A model generated the notes under the pieces. The model was not told the DNA's origin. It did no database searches and was given only the letters and a program-made list of their open reading frames with translations. From the NCBI GenBank assembly GCA_030838885.1, contig JAUZEU010000317.1, positions 1 to 11,923 on the forward strand: 11,923 nt of DNA, written 5' to 3'. Positions within the stretch are counted from its first letter, which is position 1. Every line of letters starts with the position of its first letter. Positions 1-7,436 of this stretch are shown piece by piece. The translations under genes were made by a program, and so were the position numbers. This DNA comes from Bryobacterales bacterium. Its GTDB lineage: Bacteria; Acidobacteriota; Terriglobia; Bryobacterales; Bryobacteraceae.

Positions 1-20
1 ATTTGGCAACAGCGCGCGTT

Positions 21-893
21 CTATTTGACGACCATACCCAGAAACGCCTCCGCTGCGTAGCTTACGGCGCGCCGTGAGGGCCGCATCAGATAAATCTTCC
101 GCTCCATTTCCACCTCACGTACGCGGATAGCGACCAGTCTGCCTTCGGCGATCTCCTGCTCCACGCACATCCTCGGCAGAAAGGCGACGCCCGCATTGCG
201 CTCCACCATCCAGCGAATCGTTTCGACAGTTGGCATCTCCACATCCATTCGGAGCGGTATGCCGCGTTCGTGAAACGCCCGGATGACGGTGTCCCGGTAG
301 GCCGAGCGGACGTTATGGGCGATAAAGACTTCGGAGCCCAGTTCGGAGATGGGTACCTCCTTCCGGTGGGCAAGGTGATGTTCGGGGGAAACCACAAAGG
401 CCAGCGAATCGGAGTAGATTACGCTCGAAATCAGCCGCTCATCGTGCGGCTCATAACTAATCACACCCAATTCCAGATTTCCGTCGACGATTTCGTCCGG
501 GATGCGACTGGAAAAGCTGCGCCGGATCTGCACCTTCACCTTCGGGTAAACGCCGCGGTAGCATTCTATGTGGCGCAGCAGATACAGCGCTGTGGATTCA
601 TTCGCGCCGATGACCAGACGGCCCGCGGAGTGATCCCGCAGTTCCGCGATCGAGTTTTGCAGTTCGCCTTCAAGGTTTTGGAAGCGCCGCGCGAATTCGA
701 GCACCTTGGCTCCGGCATCCGTGAGCATCACATCTTTGGCCGACCGGTCCAGCAGCTTTTCCCCAAGCTCCAGTTCCAGACGCTGCAGAGACAGGGAAAC
801 GGCCGGTTGCGTGCGACCCAGTTTCTCCGCGGCCCGCGAGAAACTGCGTTCGTTCGCAACCGTCATAAAGACGCGAAGCGTGCTCAATTCCAT
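21..893 (-). CDS. LysR-type transcriptional regulator
   Basis: A full-length 290-aa LysR family regulator, a cytoplasmic DNA-binding protein that normally acts as a tetramer and responds to a small inducer. Residues 1-60 form the winged helix-turn-helix, with the signature residues SFSRAAEKLG, QPAVS and LELELGEKLLDR. A linker helix follows, and residues from about 90 to 290 form the periplasmic-binding-protein-like effector domain, beginning near GRLVIGANES. On the minus strand an AGGAG lies 12 nt before the ATG at 893. A second ATG at 903 is closer to that AGGAG but is in another frame and lacks the family N-terminus. The gene is divergent from an RND efflux pump, and LysR regulators commonly control the gene they face, so control of the pump plus autoregulation is inferred. 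The inducer cannot be read from sequence. Family assignment is very secure. Confidence 0.96.
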   Translation of the reverse strand: MELSTLRVFMTVANERSFSRAAEKLGRTQPAVSLSLQRLELELGEKLLDRSAKDVMLTDAGAKVLEFARRFQNLEGELQNSIAELRDHSAGRLVIGANESTALYLLRHIECYRGVYPKVKVQIRRSFSSRIPDEIVDGNLELGVISYEPHDERLISSVIYSDSLAFVVSPEHHLAHRKEVPISELGSEVFIAHNVRSAYRDTVIRAFHERGIPLRMDVEMPTVETIRWMVERNAGVAFLPRMCVEQEIAEGRLVAIRVREVEMERKIYLMRPSRRAVSYAAEAFLGMVVK

Positions 894-1042
894 ACCCGAT
901 CATAACTCCTGCTAATAAGGTTGGGCTGCGCTATAAATCCTGCTGATCGTTCGGGTGGTGTTTGGATATCGAAAGATACCCGCAACTGGCCTAAATCATG
1001 CGTCACACTTGAAATTCAGGCACTCCCTTCTCAATCGAAAAT
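894..1042. promoter_or_regulatory. Divergent regulatory gap between LysR gene and RND pump
   Basis: The 149-bp gap between the two divergent starts must carry both promoters. A plus-strand TATAAA at 932-937 is a possible -10 for the pump, but no good -35 accompanies it. ATC-N5-GAT at 937-947 and a larger imperfect dyad at 964-981 are candidate sites for the regulator. No Shine-Dalgarno sequence precedes the pump ATG at 1043. The assignment as a regulatory region rests on gene orientation; the individual sites are inference. Confidence 0.5.
964..981. promoter_or_regulatory. Candidate LysR operator, 18-bp imperfect dyad
   Basis: The arms are GGATATC and GATACCC around a GAAA centre. Six of seven positions pair, and the inner TATC/GATA is perfect. 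It lies between the divergent starts, about 70 bp before each, where LysR recognition sites usually sit. The spacing is close to, but not exactly, the classical T-N11-A pattern. Binding is inferred, not shown. Confidence 0.35.
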
Positions 1043-4000
1043 ATGATTCGGGCCTTCGTCGATTTTGCCCTGAGCAATCGTTTGCTGATTGTTCTGGTCA
1101 CAGTTCTGCTCCTCATCTGGGGCGCCATTTCTTTTCACAATCTGCCGGTAGAAGCGTATCCCGATGTCGCCAACAACTATGTCCAGGTGATCACGCAGTG
1201 GCCTGGACGGGCGGCGGAGGAGGTGGAGCAACAGGTCACCATTCCGCTGGAAACTGCGATCAACGGTGTTCCCCATCTGGACCATTTGCGCTCCGTCTCC
1301 ATATTCGGACTTTCCAGCCTGAGCCTTATCTTTGACGACGATTCCATCAACAGCGAAAACCGCCAAAAGGTGCTGGAGCGCCTCACCCAGGTAAATCTGC
1401 CGGCCGGGCTGCAGCCTCAGATCGGTTCCGATTACAGCCCGGTGGGCCAAGTGTACTTTTACACGCTGAAGAGCACCAATCCGAGCGTGGATCTGATGGC
1501 GCTGAAATCGCTGGAGGACTGGACGCTGGTGAAGCAGTTCAAGTCCGTCCCCAATGTGGTGGACGTCTCGAGTTTCGGTGGAACCACGCGCGAGTATCAG
1601 GTGCGGGTGAACCCCGACAAACTGGTCGCTTACGGCCTCAACATCGGACAGGTGGAGCAGCAGCTGTCGAACAACAACGTGAACGCGGGCGGCAGTTTCA
1701 TCGAGCAGGGAATGCAGCAGATCAACATCCGCGCCCTCGGTCTGGTGCGCGATGTTCATGACATCGAAGAAACCGTCATCAAAGCCCAGAATGGCGCGGC
1801 CATCCGGGTGAAAGATATCGCCACCGTGACCCAGGGCACGCGGATCCGGCTGGGCAAGATGGGTAAAGCCATCCACCGGCACGACGGCAAGGTACTCGAT
1901 AACGGGGACGTGGTGGAGGGCATTGTTCTGCTGCGTAAAGGCGCGCAGTCCGATGCGACGCTCGAAGCCATTCATGAAAAGGTGAAGGAGCTGAACGAGC
2001 ACATTCTGCCGCCCGGCGTGAAGATCGTTTCGCATCTGGACCGCAGTGAACTGCTGCACTACACCACCACGACCGTCCTGCACAATCTGACGGAGGGAAT
2101 CGTGCTGGTCGCGCTGATTCTGTTCATCTTCCTGGGGAACCTGCGCGGCGCGTTTATCGTGGCCCTGACGATTCCCTTCTCGCTTTTGTTCGCCGCCATT
2201 TGCCTCGACCTGAATCACATTCCGGCGAACCTGCTTTCGCTGGGCGCGCTCGATTTCGGCATGGTGGTGGAAGGGGCGGTGGTGATGGTGGAGAACATCA
2301 TCAGCCACCTGGCGCACCGGCGCGACTCGGACCAGCCAACGATCCGTTCAGTACGTGAGGCCGCGCATGAAGTGCAGCGCCCGGTGTTCTATTCCATCGG
2401 CATCATCATCACGGCTTACATTCCGATCTTTACGCTGCAGCGAGTGGAAGGGCGCTTGTTCAAGCCGATGGCGTGGACCGTATCTTTCGCGCTGCTGGGC
2501 GCCCTGCTCTTCGCGATGCTGATTGCCCCGGTGCTCAGCAGCTTCCTGTTTGGCAGGAAAGTCAGGGAGTGGAAGAACCCGCTGGTCACAGCGATGACCT
2601 CCAGCTACGCCTGGGTGCTTCGTGGCGCCATTCGCCTCCGCTGGATGACAGTGGCGATTGCGGCGTGCGCATTCGGCGCGTCGGTGTGGATGCTGACGAG
2701 CGGCGTCATCGGCTCGGAATTCTTACCGCACCTGGATGAGGGTGCCATATGGGCCCGCGCTACGCTGGCGCCCAGTACAGGTCCGGCTTCGGGAATCGCG
2801 CTGATGGACCGGGCGCGTGTCACCATCGCGTCCTTCCCGGAAGTAACCCAGGTGGTATCGCAGATCGGCCGCCCTGACGACGGAACAGACACCAGCGGCT
2901 TCTTCAACACCGAGTACTTCATTGACCTCAAGAGGAAGGATCAATGGCGGCTGGTGTTTCACGAGAACAAAGAAGAACTGATCGCTGCCATCGACCGGGA
3001 GCTGGAGAAAATCCCCGGAGCGCTGTGGAACTTCTCGCAACCCATTGCCGACAACATGGAGGAAGCGGTGAGCGGCGTGAAAGGACAGCTTGCCATTAAG
3101 ATTTACGGCGAAGATCTGAAGACGCTCGAAGCCAAGGGAAGCGAGATCGTGGGGGTGATGCGAGGCATCAAGGGTGTGGCGGATCTCGGGCTGTTCCGCG
3201 TGATCGGCCAGCCGAACCTGCAGTTCGAAGTGGATCGCGGGAAGGCAGCGCGTTATGGGCTGAATGTGTCCGATGTGCAGGATGCAGTGGAGACCGCTGT
3301 TGGTGGCAAGGCTGTGAGCCAGGTGCTGCAGGGCGAACAGCGTTATGACCTTGTGGTCCGGTACGATGCGGCGGCAAGAAACACGAAGGAGACCATTGAA
3401 AATATCCGGCTGGTCGCGCCTTCGGGAGAACGGGTTTCACTGGCGCAGCTTTGCAATGTTCGTGTGCTCGATGGAGCTTCGGAAATCTACCGCGAAGGCA
3501 ATTCCCGGTATGTCGCGCTCAAGTACAGCGTGCAGGGCCGCGATCTGGGAAGCACGGTAGAAGAGGCCATGGCGAAGGTGACTAAGCAGGTCAAACTGCC
3601 GACGGGTTACCACACTTCCTGGGCGGGTGAGTACGAGAGCGCCAAGCGCTCGCAGAAGCGGCTGATGATCGTGGTGCCCATCACGCTGATGGTGATCTGC
3701 ATGATTCTCTACACCATGTTCAATTCCGTGAAGTGGGTGCTGCTGATCATCGCGAACGTGGCGATGGCGCCCATTGGCGGGCTGCTCGCTTTGCTGCTGA
3801 CCGGCACGCACATGAGCGTGTCTTCCGGCGTGGGCTTTCTGGCGCTGTTCGGGGTTTCGGTGCAGACCGGCGTGATTATGCTCGAGTACATCAATCAGTT
3901 GCGCGCGCGGGGGGAACCGATTCTGGATGCGGCGATCAACGGGTCGGTGAAAAGGCTGCGTCCCATCATGATGACGATGCTGGTGGCCAGCGTGGGCTTG

Positions 4001-4183
4001 CTGCCGGCGGCATTGTCACGCGGGATTGGTTCGGACTCGCAGAGGCCGTTCGCGATCGTGATTGTCGGGGGCCTGGTAGCGGCGTTGATACTTGGCGTGT
4101 TTCTGCTGCCTACGCTTTATGTGTGGGTTGCAGGGGAACGCGATGTGCTGCCAGCGCCGGAAGGGGAGTTTGACGAGGGGTAA
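1043..4183 (+). CDS. RND efflux pump permease, heavy-metal-efflux (CzcA/CusA) type
   Basis: A 1046-aa proton-driven inner-membrane transporter of the RND superfamily, full length for the HME branch. It has the usual plan: TM1 at about residues 8-30, a periplasmic porter loop starting VEAYPDVANN, a TM2-TM6 block from about residue 335, a second periplasmic loop, and TM8-TM12 ending near residue 1030. The proton-relay motif in TM4 reads DFGMVVEG at residues 404-411 followed by VEN at 416-418. The first Asp and last Glu of the HME triad are kept (D404, E417), while the middle Asp is Glu (E410). The C-terminal GIGSDSQRPFA segment is typical of CzcA/CusA proteins. No adaptor or outer-membrane factor gene is adjacent, so partners must be encoded elsewhere. 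No ribosome site is visible at the ATG. The stop is 7 bp from a convergent gene. Class is secure; the metal, or even whether the substrate is a metal, is not. Confidence 0.95.
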   Translation: MIRAFVDFALSNRLLIVLVTVLLLIWGAISFHNLPVEAYPDVANNYVQVITQWPGRAAEEVEQQVTIPLETAINGVPHLDHLRSVSIFGLSSLSLIFDDDSINSENRQKVLERLTQVNLPAGLQPQIGSDYSPVGQVYFYTLKSTNPSVDLMALKSLEDWTLVKQFKSVPNVVDVSSFGGTTREYQVRVNPDKLVAYGLNIGQVEQQLSNNNVNAGGSFIEQGMQQINIRALGLVRDVHDIEETVIKAQNGAAIRVKDIATVTQGTRIRLGKMGKAIHRHDGKVLDNGDVVEGIVLLRKGAQSDATLEAIHEKVKELNEHILPPGVKIVSHLDRSELLHYTTTTVLHNLTEGIVLVALILFIFLGNLRGAFIVALTIPFSLLFAAICLDLNHIPANLLSLGALDFGMVVEGAVVMVENIISHLAHRRDSDQPTIRSVREAAHEVQRPVFYSIGIIITAYIPIFTLQRVEGRLFKPMAWTVSFALLGALLFAMLIAPVLSSFLFGRKVREWKNPLVTAMTSSYAWVLRGAIRLRWMTVAIAACAFGASVWMLTSGVIGSEFLPHLDEGAIWARATLAPSTGPASGIALMDRARVTIASFPEVTQVVSQIGRPDDGTDTSGFFNTEYFIDLKRKDQWRLVFHENKEELIAAIDRELEKIPGALWNFSQPIADNMEEAVSGVKGQLAIKIYGEDLKTLEAKGSEIVGVMRGIKGVADLGLFRVIGQPNLQFEVDRGKAARYGLNVSDVQDAVETAVGGKAVSQVLQGEQRYDLVVRYDAAARNTKETIENIRLVAPSGERVSLAQLCNVRVLDGASEIYREGNSRYVALKYSVQGRDLGSTVEEAMAKVTKQVKLPTGYHTSWAGEYESAKRSQKRLMIVVPITLMVICMILYTMFNSVKWVLLIIANVAMAPIGGLLALLLTGTHMSVSSGVGFLALFGVSVQTGVIMLEYINQLRARGEPILDAAINGSVKRLRPIMMTMLVASVGLLPAALSRGIGSDSQRPFAIVIVGGLVAALILGVFLLPTLYVWVAGERDVLPAPEGEFDEG

Positions 4184-4190
4184 TCTCCCG

Positions 4191-5222
4191 TCATTGAGGC
4201 CCTGAATCCGCGGAAGTCTCTTCCACAAATTTCTCAATCCGCACCCTGTAAAGCGCCTGTTTCCCATGGCGGTCGCTGGCGAAGAACACACTCTGGCTGT
4301 CCGGGCTGAAGATCGGCAGAACCATTCCCGGGTCTGACGCACGATGCTCGCACAGCGTGAGCTCCCTGCGTGTCACACGGAGCAACAGCAGCACATAGGC
4401 CGAAGCGCGGCTGCGGCTCGCTCCGACGAACACCGAACCGTCCCCGTTCGGGGCCACCGATTCGAACTGGCTGGTTCGCGCGATTTGCTTATCTGTTTTC
4501 TCGCCCGGATCGTTCTCCCGGAGGGTGATCAGTTGTTTCGGATCGTCCGGGATATGAAGATACAGCAGAGTCCGTCCGGTCTGGGTCCACAGGACCTCGC
4601 CGGTCTGCCCCGGCTCCAGCTTTAGCCGGGTTTTGCCTGAACCATCAGGATTGACGAGCCAAAGCGCGCCGCCGGCTTGGTAGAGCAACTGCGGGTGGCG
4701 CGGCCTCGCCATCACAAAATCGATACTGCCGTCGATCTCCAGCACGGTTTTCGGCCCCGTACGCAGGATCCGCACGATTCGCGATGCGCCGCCCTGGCGT
4801 TCCGCAAACACGGCCGACCCATCGGTGGTCAGCGCCAGTCCGGTGCGGATTACGCCCGCCGCAACCGTGTGCAATTCACGTTTGCGCAGACTGCCGAGCG
4901 AACTCTCAAACAGGGAAGCGCGATCGAAGTAATAGACGCTGCGTTCATCGGCGGACAGCGCAATGCTGAGGGGGTCGAGCGCGGCAGCTTCTGTAACCTG
5001 GTGGGAATCGCCCGATTTCAAGTCGAGTTGGAATGCCTGCCGGGCACCGAAGCGCTCGCTCCAGTACAGAAGCGTATCGCTGCGGCGCCCGAACTGGCGC
5101 AGGTGCGGAGCGGTCATCCCGCTCGCAAAAGCGGGATTAGTTAAACGGATAACATCAAGATCCGTCGCGGGGTCTGCATAATGCTGCCACTCCGGTCCGG
5201 AGAGCCGGCCCGCAACAGCCAT
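4191..5222 (-). CDS. Tat-exported beta-propeller protein, oligogalacturonate-lyase-like
   Basis: A 343-aa protein from the first ATG, built of WD40/PD40-type blades. The N-terminal segment EWQHYADPATDLDVIRLTNP matches the opening of the oligogalacturonate lyase family (PL22). Later blades include LYWSERFGARQAFQLDL and, near the end, FSPDSQ (305-310) with SDRHG (316-320). PL22 enzymes cleave short pectin-derived uronides using metal-binding histidines. The usual His before the last FSPD motif is not present here (it reads VLPIFSPD), so enzymatic activity is doubtful and a TolB-like binding role is possible. The same reading frame continues upstream of 5222 into TRRDFL, a Tat export motif, so the real protein probably starts earlier. 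It lies downstream of the DUF3500 gene on the same strand and is very likely cotranscribed. CDS is secure; function is tentative. Confidence 0.8.
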   Translation of the reverse strand: MAVAGRLSGPEWQHYADPATDLDVIRLTNPAFASGMTAPHLRQFGRRSDTLLYWSERFGARQAFQLDLKSGDSHQVTEAAALDPLSIALSADERSVYYFDRASLFESSLGSLRKRELHTVAAGVIRTGLALTTDGSAVFAERQGGASRIVRILRTGPKTVLEIDGSIDFVMARPRHPQLLYQAGGALWLVNPDGSGKTRLKLEPGQTGEVLWTQTGRTLLYLHIPDDPKQLITLRENDPGEKTDKQIARTSQFESVAPNGDGSVFVGASRSRASAYVLLLLRVTRRELTLCEHRASDPGMVLPIFSPDSQSVFFASDRHGKQALYRVRIEKFVEETSADSGPQ

Positions 5223-5270
5223 CGTCAGAAAATCGCGCCGCGTTGGAGGCAGGAGACGAATGTCTCTATT
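5223..5270 (-). other. In-frame Tat-signal extension of the propeller gene without a canonical start
   Basis: Reading upstream in frame from the ATG at 5222 gives IRLLPPTRRDFLTMAVAG, a textbook twin-arginine motif followed by a short hydrophobic stretch. The frame is closed at 5271-5273 by TAG, which is also the stop of the DUF3500 gene. Between that stop and 5222 there is no ATG, GTG or TTG. The only near-start codons are ATT at 5261, CTG at 5252, ACG at 5243 (just before the two arginines) and CTG at 5228. Translation may begin at ATT or CTG by reinitiation after the upstream stop. Alternatively an ATG has mutated to ACG and export is lost. Confidence 0.6.
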
Positions 5271-6299
5271 CTACTGGTGGCTTGCAGCGTAGTGCGATTT
5301 CAGCAGATCCATCCCGAAGTCGTTTTCGTAATCGCGCCACACGGAGTGAATGTGGTTCGCCTTATCCTGGGTGCAATCCATTTCGATCAGGAACGCCGGC
5401 GTCTGGATGCGGTAGTAGTGCGGTCCACCGCGTTGCGTTTCGCCGGTCCAGGCAAAGAATGTCGCATCTTTGGGCTGCTTGCGGGCCAGTGCCATGCGCT
5501 GTTCCGCCAGCTGCGGAGCAACGTTGTTCGCATACAGATCCACGATGGTAAGCAGCTTGTCGAACTGGGCCGCATTCATCTTCGATGCAGCCAGGCCGTT
5601 CGGCGCCCCTGCCAGCGCGGCCTTACGCGAGGCCATCGTTATGATGTCCTTCAGCGCAGTCTTGTCGACAATAGCGGTTTCCTTCTGCGAGTTATCCAGC
5701 GCTTCGATCATGTCGTAGCCGGAATCGTCTTCCTGCGCGAGAACGCGCAGACCTTTGCGCGGTCCAATGCGAACTTCCGCGGGGTTCGAGCCAAAGAAGC
5801 TGGGGGAATCGGAAACCTTGCCATCCACAATGGTAAAGTTCTGCGCCAGATGGTGGCCCTCTACGCGATATCCCCATGTGCCCTTCGCGGCCGGCGTGCC
5901 GAAGATCGTGATGTAGTAATTATCCGGGTCGCGGCGATTGGCGCCGGCGCCGGCTTCGAGAATGAGCAGAACCTGATCGAGGCTCATGATTGTCTCGGCT
6001 TTGATCAAACCCTGCTGGCTGAGGCCGGCGGCCATCAAAGCGGTGGCAAGCTTCGCCTGATAAGGCTGCATCTCACCGAAGGAGAGACCTTTGCGCAGCT
6101 TCGGAATGAAGTGCCAGTCAAAGCGCTGGTCGTCTTCGAAGGGGTAAGTTGCCTTAGCTTTCTGGTCGGTCCAGAGGGTCGCCAGGAAGGCGTTCGCGGC
6201 ATCGGCCATGACGGAGGCCTGCTCGGCGCGCTTGTACGCAGCCGTCAAAAGGAGGGCAGCGGTGCCCAGGGCAGCCACTCGTAACCACACTTGCTTCAT
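5271..6299 (-). CDS. DUF3500 family secreted protein
   Basis: A 342-aa protein with an N-terminal signal peptide (about residues 1-21: charged MKQVWLR, then a hydrophobic core, then AAY). The rest matches the DUF3500 family over its length. Characteristic stretches are WGYRVEGHHLAQNFTIVDG, FFGSNPAEVR and the C-terminal NHIHSVWRDYENDFGMDLL. The family has no established biochemical function. The conserved histidine clusters (EGHH, NHIH) suggest metal or ligand binding, which is inference. The start at 6299 gives a clean signal peptide, but no Shine-Dalgarno precedes it, and a TATAAA lies only 9 nt upstream, so a leaderless mRNA is possible. The TAG stop lies immediately before the in-frame extension of the propeller gene, suggesting an operon with coupled translation. 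Confidence 0.9.
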   Translation of the reverse strand: MKQVWLRVAALGTAALLLTAAYKRAEQASVMADAANAFLATLWTDQKAKATYPFEDDQRFDWHFIPKLRKGLSFGEMQPYQAKLATALMAAGLSQQGLIKAETIMSLDQVLLILEAGAGANRRDPDNYYITIFGTPAAKGTWGYRVEGHHLAQNFTIVDGKVSDSPSFFGSNPAEVRIGPRKGLRVLAQEDDSGYDMIEALDNSQKETAIVDKTALKDIITMASRKAALAGAPNGLAASKMNAAQFDKLLTIVDLYANNVAPQLAEQRMALARKQPKDATFFAWTGETQRGGPHYYRIQTPAFLIEMDCTQDKANHIHSVWRDYENDFGMDLLKSHYAASHQ

Positions 6300-6308
6300 G
6301 GACGAGAT

Positions 6309-6336
6309 TTTATACCCTTCGCGTGTGCGAAGGGTA
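6309..6336 (-). promoter_or_regulatory. 10-bp perfect hairpin abutting a TATAAA -10 element before the DUF3500 gene
   Basis: TACCCTTCGC (6313-6322) and GCGAAGGGTA (6327-6336) are exact inverted copies around a 4-nt loop. On neither strand is the hairpin followed by a T run, so it is not a classical intrinsic terminator. On the minus strand its edge merges into TATAAA (6314-6309), with 9 nt from there to the ATG at 6299. It may be an operator over a promoter, or a processing or weak termination structure after the M23 gene. The -35 position (CTACCC) is poor. Confidence 0.4.
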
Positions 6337-6357
6337 GTGTTTGGCTCAAGAAAGAAG

Positions 6358-7245
6358 TTAGAATGGGAAATCGCTGATCGGAGCAGCCTTCAGCGCAAGC
6401 GACCGCTGCATGAAACGATACGGATTTACCGGCGTTGTACGAATGCGGACTTCGTAATGCAGATGCGGTCCCGTGGCGCGCCCGGTAGCGCCCACCTGGC
6501 CCACGATGTCACCCTGACGGATCTCCTGGCCTTCCACCACGTCCATACGGGAAAGGTGCGCGTACCAGGTCTGATACCCGTTGCCGTGATCCACAATCAC
6601 ACAGCGCCCATAACCGCCATTCCAGCTCGAGTGGATCACCACGCCATCGGCGGTCACCTTCACAGGCGTGCCAACAGGAGCGGAAATGTCGATACCGGTA
6701 TGCATCGCGCCTTCTCCGGAAAACGGGTCGTTCCGTTCGCCGTAGCCGCCCATCAGACGGCCGTTGATGGGCCACGCCGCAGGCAGAATGTTCACATTCG
6801 CACGGGAGAAAATGTTCCGGCCACGCGAGGCGAGATTGGTGGTCCGGAGGTAATTGTACTCGGCCAGCGTCTCGCGCATGGTGGGAACCAGAGGACCTTC
6901 CGCAATCAGGTCCGGAGACCCCGCCAGCGTCTTCTTCATGCCATACGCCGTGGTCACTTCGTCGGCGAGCATCTGCAGACTGGCGAGCTGCTCATTCGTT
7001 TGTTTAACTTTTTTCTGCAGGTTGTCGTAGCGTGCGCGTAACATTTGCGCCTCATGCAGCAACGTATTATAGTTGGCAACCTTTGAGGCCATGCGCGCGT
7101 AACTGCCTGCCACGCCAAATAATCCGAGCATCAGCACAGCCACGGCGCACAATGCGCTGTAGACGAAACGATGCGGAATGTGAATTCGCTTCATGCGCCC
7201 GTGCAAAGAGTGCGCGAGCTCAACAATAATGTAGTCTTGCTTCAA
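6358..7245 (-). CDS. Membrane-anchored M23 family metallopeptidase (peptidoglycan hydrolase type)
   Basis: A 295-aa protein starting at a TTG. It has a short cytoplasmic start (KQDYIIVELAHSLHGR), one membrane segment at about residues 27-47, a coiled coil at about 62-102, and a C-terminal LytM/M23 zinc endopeptidase domain. The zinc and catalytic residues are visible: H182 and D186 (HTGID), H230 (YAHLS), and H261-L-H263. With all of these present the domain should be active, cleaving peptidoglycan cross-links in the periplasm, as in wall growth or division. An ATG at 7347 would add 34 residues, but TTG at 7245 is preferred because AGGAG lies 9 nt before it and the added residues look non-coding. 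The gene is divergent from the ABC permease and lies 58 bp before DUF3500 on the same strand. Confidence 0.93.
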   Translation of the reverse strand: MKQDYIIVELAHSLHGRMKRIHIPHRFVYSALCAVAVLMLGLFGVAGSYARMASKVANYNTLLHEAQMLRARYDNLQKKVKQTNEQLASLQMLADEVTTAYGMKKTLAGSPDLIAEGPLVPTMRETLAEYNYLRTTNLASRGRNIFSRANVNILPAAWPINGRLMGGYGERNDPFSGEGAMHTGIDISAPVGTPVKVTADGVVIHSSWNGGYGRCVIVDHGNGYQTWYAHLSRMDVVEGQEIRQGDIVGQVGATGRATGPHLHYEVRIRTTPVNPYRFMQRSLALKAAPISDFPF

Positions 7246-7254
7246 TCCCAATCT

Positions 7255-7259
7255 CTCCT
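7255..7259 (-). promoter_or_regulatory. Shine-Dalgarno site deciding the TTG start of the M23 gene
   Basis: AGGAG on the minus strand lies 9 nt upstream of TTG at 7245. This is one of the few clear ribosome sites in the window, and the ATG at 7347 has none. It shifts the start 102 bp downstream of the longest open frame. Confidence 0.7.
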
Positions 7260-7321
7260 GAGCGCGTTTTGCATGGCGTACCACCGCACGCTCAAAGTGA
7301 AAATCCGGAATAGTGAACGCC

Positions 7322-7335
7322 CCGCACTTGTGCGG
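7322..7335. promoter_or_regulatory. Small perfect hairpin in the leader of the M23 gene
   Basis: CCGCAC-TT-GTGCGG is a perfect 14-nt palindrome. If the promoter at 7383-7412 is used, it sits in the 5' leader of the M23 mRNA, about 75 nt before the TTG start. Its role is unknown, and so short a palindrome can arise by chance. Confidence 0.25.
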
Positions 7336-7382
7336 TCTATCCCCCAAAGCGAGATCGAACCGGCATTAACAACGAAACTGCG

Positions 7383-7412
7383 AGGTTAACATCCCTTAAG
7401 CTTGCAAGTCAA
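7383..7412 (-). promoter_or_regulatory. Candidate sigma-70-type promoter of the M23 gene
   Basis: The minus strand has TTGACT (7412-7407, five of six to TTGACA), an 18-nt spacer, then TAACCT (7388-7383) preceded by an extended TG. It would give a leader of about 130 nt before TTG at 7245. The -10 matches only partly, so this is a plausible prediction, not a firm one. The plus-strand permease promoter should lie in the same 191-bp gap, but I cannot place it well. Confidence 0.35.
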
Positions 7413-7436
7413 CCGTTTTCGCTGTTACCATCCGGC

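Noticed and set aside
270..905. 211-codon plus-strand frame opposite the LysR gene
   Set aside because: Antisense shadow of a secure LysR gene with no domain features.
1031..2317. 428-codon minus-strand frame, rich in His and Gln, opposite the RND gene
   Set aside because: Exact antisense of the certain RND coding frame; the composition is what reverse reading of that gene gives, and no domain is visible.
5181..6284. 367-codon plus-strand frame opposite DUF3500
   Set aside because: Antisense of a gene with signal peptide and family motifs; no recognisable protein, so a GC-driven shadow.
6313..6336. Intrinsic terminator after the M23 gene
   Set aside because: The stem is perfect but neither strand has a following T run, so it is listed as a regulatory inverted repeat instead.
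6208..7041. 277-codon plus-strand frame opposite the M23 gene
   Set aside because: Antisense of the peptidase, which has complete zinc-binding motifs; nothing protein-like in the plus frame.
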